This document shows positions 7,251 to 11,076 of a stretch of 11,076 bases of DNA, in pieces. This DNA is from Pseudomonadota bacterium. Lineage in GTDB: Bacteria > Pseudomonadota > Gammaproteobacteria > Burkholderiales > Ferrovaceae. The stretch covers positions 1-11,076 of the forward strand of contig JAJZHC010000032.1 in NCBI GenBank assembly GCA_021804705.1, in the 5' to 3' direction. A program made the translations under genes and the position numbers. Position 1 is the first letter of the stretch; each line of letters begins with the position of its first letter. Below the pieces are notes generated by a model. That model saw only the letters and a program-made list of their open reading frames with translations, was not told the DNA's origin and ran no database searches.

Positions 7251-8258
7251 ATGGTCACCATCGTCACCGGCGCCGCCGGATTCATCGGCGCCAACATCGT
7301 GAAGGAACTCAACCGGCGTGGCATTACCAGCGTTGTGGCAGTGGACAACCTGGAGAAGGCCGGAAAATTCAAAAATCTGGCGGATTGCACCATCGCGGAT
7401 TATCTCGACAAGCGTGAATTTCTGGCAATGCTCGAATCCGACTCCCTGGACCATGAAGTATCGGCGGTACTGCATCAAGGGGCCTGTTCCGACACCATGG
7501 AACACAATGGCCGCTACATGATGGACAACAATTTCCGTTACACCTGCAAGGTGTTTCGCTATTGCCAGGAACACGAAATTCCCCTGGTCTATGCGTCGTC
7601 TGCTTCCGTGTACGGGTCCAATACCACCTTCAGGGAAGAACCTGCCTGTGAAAGTCCGCTCAACGTGTACGGCTACTCCAAGCTCGCCTTTGATCAGTAT
7701 TTCCGGCAGCGTGCCCAGGAATCAGGTTTGAGCGCGCCCTGTGTCGGCCTGCGCTACTTCAACGTGTACGGGCCCCACGAACAGCATAAAGAGCGCATGG
7801 CCTCCGTGGCCTTCCATTTTTTCAACCAGTATCTGGAGAAAGGGAAGATCCGGCTCTTTGAAGGGTGTGATGGCTACGCCCACGGCGAGCAACGGCGTGA
7901 TTTCATTTCAGTGGAAGACATCGTCAGGGTCAACCTGTGGTTTCTTGATCACCCCGAAATCTCGGGCATCTTCAACCTCGGAACAGGGCGCAGCCGTACC
8001 TTCAACGACGTGGCCGTGGCCACCATCAATGCCATTCGTGCCACGAAGGGTGAGGACGAGCTGACCCTGCAGGACATGCGTGCCCGGGAATTGATCGAAT
8101 ATATTCCCTTTCCCGACGCCTTGAAGGGAAAGTACCAAAGCTACACTGAAGCGGACATGAAGAGTCTCCTGGAAGCTGGATATGACCACCCCTTCCTGGA
8201 TGTCACCGAAGGCGTGGCACGCTATGTGGCCCAGATGACGGGAACCACAATTCGTTGA
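7251..8258 (+). CDS. hldD: ADP-L-glycero-D-manno-heptose 6-epimerase
   Basis: HldD (RfaD) converts ADP-D-glycero-D-manno-heptose to the L-glycero epimer, the last step before heptose is built into the LPS core. It is a 335-residue short-chain dehydrogenase-type protein. The cofactor-binding motif is GAAGFIG (7-13), followed by VDNLEK, the HQGACSDT segment (75-82), the YASSASVYG serine region (114-122), and the catalytic Tyr140-x3-Lys144 in NVYGYSK. RYFNVYGPHEQHKERMASVAFH and EYIPFPDALKGKYQ are typical of HldD. The frame is open upstream to 7086, but ATG 7251 is the start because the Rossmann motif begins right there and AGGA (7238-7241) lies nine bases ahead; the extension would only overlap hldA. 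Last gene of the LPS run; a terminator follows. Confidence 0.96.
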   Translation: MVTIVTGAAGFIGANIVKELNRRGITSVVAVDNLEKAGKFKNLADCTIADYLDKREFLAMLESDSLDHEVSAVLHQGACSDTMEHNGRYMMDNNFRYTCKVFRYCQEHEIPLVYASSASVYGSNTTFREEPACESPLNVYGYSKLAFDQYFRQRAQESGLSAPCVGLRYFNVYGPHEQHKERMASVAFHFFNQYLEKGKIRLFEGCDGYAHGEQRRDFISVEDIVRVNLWFLDHPEISGIFNLGTGRSRTFNDVAVATINAIRATKGEDELTLQDMRARELIEYIPFPDALKGKYQSYTEADMKSLLEAGYDHPFLDVTEGVARYVAQMTGTTIR

Positions 8259-8280
8259 GCGAATTCGCGCGGCACGTTCC

Positions 8281-8309
8281 AGGGGGCCTTCGTGGCCCCT
8301 TTTTCTTTA
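8281..8309 (+). terminator. Intrinsic terminator after hldD
   Basis: GGGGCC (8283-8288) pairs with GGCCCC (8294-8299) around a TTCGT loop. The stem can extend by a G-U and an A-U pair, and the T-rich run TTTTTCTTT follows. It sits 22 bases after the hldD stop and most simply ends the lapA-hldD transcript. Confidence 0.88.
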
Positions 8310-8322
8310 TGTGGAGAATGTC

Positions 8323-8688
8323 ATGGATCTGAAAACGACCTGTCGTGGAATCGGGTGCTTCATGCGCCGCCTGCTCTGGGCCTTCCTTGTCAGCCTGGCT
8401 TTGTGGGGGCATGCCTGGGCGGTGGTGGATATCAACAGTGCCGATGAGGCGCAGTTGCGCACCGTCAAGGGCATCGGCCCCGTCAAGGCCCGTGCCATCC
8501 TGTCATATCGTGCCAAAAATGGTCCGTTTCGCTCGGTGACGGACCTGCGTCGGGTCAAGGGCTTTGGCGCCAAGACCATCGCCCGCATCGGGCCTTCCAT
8601 CACGATTTCCGGCAAGCCCGTGGCTGGCCCCTCTGCGGGCCAGGCCGCTGCAGCCCAGAGTGGCGTGGGACCGCATGGACGACACTGA
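8323..8688 (+). CDS. ComEA-like exported helix-hairpin-helix DNA-binding protein
   Basis: Small proteins of this type bind double-stranded DNA without sequence specificity in the periplasm and act as the receptor/ratchet for DNA uptake in competent Gram-negatives. A basic N-terminus (MRRLL) and hydrophobic stretch WAFLVSLALWGHAWA look like a Sec signal peptide cleaved near A-W-A. The ComEA-type HhH pair follows: DINSADEAQLRTVKGIGPVKA, then YRAKNGPFRSVTDLRRVKGFGAKT. The tail is Gly/Ala-rich and ends in GPHGRH. I chose ATG 8323 (121 residues) because GGAG (8313-8316) is six bases ahead. GTG 8311 would overlap that site, while ATG 8362 gives the cleanest signal peptide but has weak spacing. It follows the hldD terminator, so its expression may need read-through or an unseen promoter. 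A general HhH repair factor is less likely given the signal peptide. Confidence 0.82.
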   Translation: MDLKTTCRGIGCFMRRLLWAFLVSLALWGHAWAVVDINSADEAQLRTVKGIGPVKARAILSYRAKNGPFRSVTDLRRVKGFGAKTIARIGPSITISGKPVAGPSAGQAAAAQSGVGPHGRH

Positions 8689-8711
8689 CCATGATGGAAA
8701 CGGGCGATCTG

Positions 8712-8727
8712 TGCTAAAGTTTTGGGC
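8712..8727 (+). promoter_or_regulatory. Candidate extended -10 promoter for cysM
   Basis: TGC followed by TAAAGT (8712-8720) resembles an extended -10 element. No convincing -35 lies 16-18 bases upstream (8691-8698 reads ATGATGGA). A start point about seven bases downstream would fall at or next to the cysM ATG (8728). I also see no Shine-Dalgarno in the 30 bases before that ATG. This is a visual match only. Confidence 0.35.
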
Positions 8728-9615
8728 ATGATAAAAACCATTGAAGCATGCATCGGCGATACGCCACTTGTTCCGTTGCGGCGTTTGCCCGGCAACACCT
8801 CCAACAAGATCTACGCCAAGCTGGAAGGCAATAATCCGGCTGGGTCGGTCAAGGATCGTCCCGCCCTCTCCATGGTCAAGCGCGCCGAGGCGCGCGGCGA
8901 CATCAAACCTGGCGATACCCTGATCGAGGCCACCAGCGGCAATACGGGCATCGGCCTTGCGCTGGCCGCTTCGCTGCGCGGGTATCGTCTGGTATTGATC
9001 ATGCCGGAGCATCTTAGCGTTGAACGGCGCCAGACCATGCGCGCCCTGGGAGCCGAGATCCTCTTGACGCCACAGGCCGGGGGTATGGAGGCGGCACGAG
9101 ATCTCGCCGAGAAAATGCGCGATGCAGGCGAGGGCATCATCATGGACCAGTTCAACAATCCGGATAATCCGCTGGCCCACTACGAAACTACCGGGCCGGA
9201 AATCTGGCGCGATACGGCAGGAAAGATCACGCATTTCGTGGCCACCATGGGGACCACGGGCACCATCATGGGGGTGGCACGCTACCTCAAGGAACAAAAC
9301 CCGGCCGTCCAGATCGTGGGAGTCTATCCCGCAGAAGGGGCAAACGTGCCGGGCATTCGCAAGTGGCCCGAAGCCTATATGCCCAAGATCTTCGATCGCC
9401 GCCTGGTCGATCAGATCATCGAGGTCAGCCAGCCGGATGCCGAGGACATCATGCGACGCCTCGCCAGGGAAGAGGGCATCTTTGCTGGCGTTTCCTCGGG
9501 TGGTGGTTGCTGGGCAGCACTCCAGGTCTCCCAGGTCGTACAAAATGCCGTCATCGTGCATGTGGCCTGTGATCGCGGCGATCGCTATCTTTCCACGGGC
9601 GTCTATCCGGCATGA
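8728..9615 (+). CDS. cysM: Cysteine synthase B (O-acetylserine sulfhydrylase B)
   Basis: CysM is a PLP enzyme making L-cysteine from O-acetylserine and sulfide, or S-sulfocysteine from thiosulfate. The 295 residues carry the PLP lysine Lys42 in NNPAGSVKDRPA, the substrate loop TSGNTG (69-74), the phosphate-binding GTTGTI (175-180), and GIFAGVSSGGG (250-260). Features favouring CysM over CysK are the segment GIRKWP (209-214), EAYMPKIFD and the C-terminal ACDRGDRYLSTGVYP with Cys281. The frame extends to TTG 8722, but ATG 8728 gives the standard family N-terminus (MIKTIEACIGDTPLV). No Shine-Dalgarno is visible, unlike the neighbouring genes. The stop overlaps the next start (ATGA), so the next two genes are probably on the same transcript. 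Confidence 0.95.
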   Translation: MIKTIEACIGDTPLVPLRRLPGNTSNKIYAKLEGNNPAGSVKDRPALSMVKRAEARGDIKPGDTLIEATSGNTGIGLALAASLRGYRLVLIMPEHLSVERRQTMRALGAEILLTPQAGGMEAARDLAEKMRDAGEGIIMDQFNNPDNPLAHYETTGPEIWRDTAGKITHFVATMGTTGTIMGVARYLKEQNPAVQIVGVYPAEGANVPGIRKWPEAYMPKIFDRRLVDQIIEVSQPDAEDIMRRLAREEGIFAGVSSGGGCWAALQVSQVVQNAVIVHVACDRGDRYLSTGVYPA

Positions 9616-10394
9616 TGCCGGTATTGGTCTTTGACATCGAGACCATTCCGGACTGCGAAGGTCTCATCAGGCTGCACGACCTCGACCCTGCAACACCGCA
9701 TGCAGAGGTGGCGGCAAAAGCCTTTGCCGAGCGGCGCGAAAAAACCGGCTCTGATTTCTTGCCGCATTATCTGCAACGGGTGGTGTCCATTTCCTGTGCC
9801 CTGCGCAACCGCGACGGCTTCAAGGTCTGGTCGCTGGGCACGGCCGAAGATTCTGAAGCCAGCATCATTCAGCGCTTTTACGACGGGGTGGACAAGTACA
9901 CGCCACAACTGGTGTCATGGAATGGCAAGGGCTTCGACGCCCAGGTGCTGCATTACCGTTCGCTCATCCACGGCATCACGGCGGCGCGTTACTGGGACAC
10001 CGGCGAGGATGACAAGGATTTCAAGTGGAACAATTACCTGTCGCGCTACCACCCCCGCCATCTGGATTTGATGGATGTGCTGGCGCTCTACAATAACCGG
10101 GCCAATGCGCCGCTTGATGCCCTGGCCAAGCTGATCGGATTTCCCGGAAAGCTGGGCATGGATGGCAGCGCCGTCTGGCAGTCCTACCAGAACGGGGACA
10201 TCGCCGGCATTCGCGCCTACTGTGAAACCGACGTACTCAACACATATCTGCTCTACACGCGTTTTCAGTTGGTGCGCGGGCAATTTACGCCAGCACAGTA
10301 TCAGGAGGAGCTGGCCTTCATTCGCAATACGATTGCCGGGCTTGAAGGGCAGCACTGGCAGGAATTCCTGGAGGCATGGAAGTCCGCAAACTGA
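9612..10394 (+). CDS. Predicted 3'-5' exonuclease related to the PolB proofreading domain
   Basis: This 260-residue protein belongs to the DEDD-type exonucleases related to the proofreading domain of family B DNA polymerases (Pfam DNA_pol_B_exo2, COG3298). Exo I is FDIET (Asp8, Glu10); Exo II is VSWNGKGFDAQVL (Asn104, Asp109); Exo III is RAYCETDVLNTY (Tyr203, Asp207), a Y-x3-D arrangement. Thus all four acidic metal ligands are visible and it is likely an active two-metal nuclease on DNA or RNA. No polymerase domain is attached; length matches the stand-alone family. Its physiological role is not established. It starts at ATG 9612 overlapping the cysM stop; a second ATG at 9615 could serve equally. 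Its end overlaps the next gene by up to 19 bases. Confidence 0.88.
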   Translation: MMPVLVFDIETIPDCEGLIRLHDLDPATPHAEVAAKAFAERREKTGSDFLPHYLQRVVSISCALRNRDGFKVWSLGTAEDSEASIIQRFYDGVDKYTPQLVSWNGKGFDAQVLHYRSLIHGITAARYWDTGEDDKDFKWNNYLSRYHPRHLDLMDVLALYNNRANAPLDALAKLIGFPGKLGMDGSAVWQSYQNGDIAGIRAYCETDVLNTYLLYTRFQLVRGQFTPAQYQEELAFIRNTIAGLEGQHWQEFLEAWKSAN

Positions 10395-10843
10395 TGGGGC
10401 TGTGCCCCGAGTGCGGCAATCTGCGTGATGCCCTGGAAGACCGTTGCCCCTTTTGCGACTGTCTGGGGGGGCCACTGCCCCATCCTGAACTTTCTGACCA
10501 GATTTTCGTCATTGACCTCGAGGCGGACATGCCCACGGTGGCGGATGCACTGGAGCGGCTGGATCGACTGTTGCGTCTGGCGCAGGACGCTGGCGTCAAA
10601 ATGGTCAAGGTGATTCACGGCTATGGTTCTTCCGGCAAAGGCGGGCTGATCCGCGCAGCGTTTCGGGAGGGCCTGCTGCATCACCGCTGGGCAAACCGGG
10701 TCAGGGAGTATCTTCCGGGTGAATCCCTGAAGGCTGGAAGCGAGGCGCTGCACGGCCTGTCCCGACACCACCAACAACGCATCAAAGACCTCAGGGGAGG
10801 CAGTCAGGGCAACCCTGGCATGACGATTCTGGTCCTGGCCTGA
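10376..10843 (+). CDS. Zinc-ribbon/Smr-domain protein
   Basis: The 155-residue product has an N-terminal four-cysteine zinc-ribbon-like element, Cys10-x2-Cys13 and Cys24-x2-Cys27 (plus Cys29). A C-terminal Smr-like domain (about 43-155) follows: FVIDLEAD, a helix ALERLDRLLRLAQ, VKMVKVIHGYGSSGKGGLIR with the hallmark H-G-x-G-S-x-G motif (81-90), and a final strand MTILVLA. Smr domains of MutS2 and stand-alone proteins bind or nick DNA, or cleave RNA. The usual N-terminal L-D-L-H-G motif reads I-D-L-E-A here, so one conserved histidine is missing. ATG 10376 lies inside the exonuclease gene with GGAGG only one base away; ATG 10394 (TGATG overlap) is an alternative that keeps both domains. Function is unknown beyond nucleic-acid binding or cleavage. 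Confidence 0.8.
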   Translation: MEVRKLMGLCPECGNLRDALEDRCPFCDCLGGPLPHPELSDQIFVIDLEADMPTVADALERLDRLLRLAQDAGVKMVKVIHGYGSSGKGGLIRAAFREGLLHHRWANRVREYLPGESLKAGSEALHGLSRHHQQRIKDLRGGSQGNPGMTILVLA

Positions 10844-10852
10844 GGCCCCCCC

Positions 10853-10881
10853 TTTCCAATTTCCCATGGGCTCACTATGAT
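10853..10881 (+). promoter_or_regulatory. Candidate sigma-70 promoter for the iron-sulfur subunit gene
   Basis: TTTCCA (10853-10858) and TATGAT (10876-10881) match the -35 and -10 consensus at four and five of six positions, with an ideal 17-base gap. The predicted start would be near 10888, giving a leader of about 35 bases before ATG 10923. TCACT/AGTGA (10872-10876 and 10883-10887) is a small inverted repeat over the -10. It could be an operator half-pair or chance. Confidence 0.5.
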
Positions 10882-10922
10882 GAGTGAAGTCATATTCCTG
10901 TTTTGAAGATAAGGGGGCGCCC

Positions 10923-11076
10923 ATGCTGGAGTTGAACATCAATGGCCGTATCATGCGGGTCGATGTGGAACCCGAAATGCCGCTGCTGTGGGTTCTGCGG
11001 GACCATCTGGGGCTTCCCGGCACGAAATACGGTTGTGGCATCTCTGCCTGCGGCGCTTGTACCGTACAACTCAATG
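10923..11076 (+). CDS. Molybdenum hydroxylase small [2Fe-2S] subunit, N-terminal part
   Basis: The first 51 residues of a xanthine dehydrogenase-type iron-sulfur subunit are present; the gene runs off the right edge. The plant-type ferredoxin cluster motif is Cys38-G-I-S-A-Cys43-G-A-Cys46 in TKYGCGISACGACTVQLN; the fourth ligand and the second all-alpha cluster domain would lie beyond the window. LELNINGR and PLLWVLRDHLGLPGTKYGCG resemble the alpha subunit of isoquinoline 1-oxidoreductase (IorA) and related aldehyde or aromatic N-heterocycle oxidases more than CO dehydrogenase. Such subunits pass electrons from a Mo-cofactor subunit, normally encoded just downstream. AAGGGGG (10911-10917) lies five bases before the ATG, and a promoter-like pair precedes it, so it looks like the first gene of a new operon. 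Substrate cannot be told. Confidence 0.85.
   Translation, partial: MLELNINGRIMRVDVEPEMPLLWVLRDHLGLPGTKYGCGISACGACTVQLN

Noticed and set aside
6386..7393. Minus-strand open frame (335 codons) opposite hldA and the start of hldD
   Set aside because: It spans two well-supported plus-strand genes and shows no family features.
8259..8268. Perfect palindrome GCGAATTCGC just after the hldD stop
   Set aside because: Ten bases with no partner site nearby; most likely chance, and the terminator that follows explains the local structure.
8503..9561. Minus-strand open frame (352 codons) opposite cysM
   Set aside because: It is the complement of cysM and the end of the HhH gene; both have clear motifs on the plus strand.
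10839..10858. C-rich stretch after the Smr gene as an intrinsic terminator
   Set aside because: GGCC-TGA-GGCC gives only a tiny stem with a three-base loop, and CCCCCCTTTCC is not a proper T tract.

Overview
The window reads as an ordinary chromosomal housekeeping segment of a Gram-negative proteobacterium, most likely a betaproteobacterium. Three things point there: the gene order cmk, rpsA, ihfB, lapA, lapB, pyrF, ugd, hldA (rfaE1), hldD, a ComEA-like gene, cysM; ribosomal protein S1 with an N-terminal extension of about ten residues; and a heptose kinase that stands alone instead of being fused as in E. coli HldE. The sequence is moderately GC-rich and compact, and every gene lies on the plus strand. 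I cannot name the genus. I see no mobile elements, CRISPR arrays, rRNA or tRNA genes.

Layout. (1) Bases 1-2667: the 3' part of cmk, a 136-base gap with possible RNA structure, then rpsA and ihfB, closed by a strong intrinsic terminator. (2) Bases 2680-8258: a tight run lapA, lapB, pyrF, ugd, hldA, hldD. The junctions lapB/pyrF, pyrF/ugd and ugd/hldA overlap by 1-4 bases, and the run ends in a second intrinsic terminator. (3) Bases 8323-8688: a small exported helix-hairpin-helix protein of the ComEA type. (4) Bases 8728-10843: cysM, a PolB-like 3'-5' exonuclease and a zinc-ribbon/Smr protein, each overlapping the next. (5) Bases 10923-11076: the start of a molybdenum-hydroxylase [2Fe-2S] subunit behind its own promoter-like sequence; it runs off the window.

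How the genes fit together. The first block serves translation, nucleotide supply and nucleoid structure. The second combines control of LPS synthesis (LapA/LapB, which set LpxC stability through FtsH in E. coli) with supply of LPS or capsule precursors (UDP-glucuronate from Ugd; ADP-heptose steps from HldA and HldD) and the last step of UMP synthesis (PyrF). The fourth joins cysteine synthesis to two predicted nucleic-acid enzymes of unknown cellular role.

I did not find a clearly new biological system. The leads most worth a look are the overlapping exonuclease/Smr pair, the competing base pairings ahead of rpsA, and the possible leaderless start of cysM.
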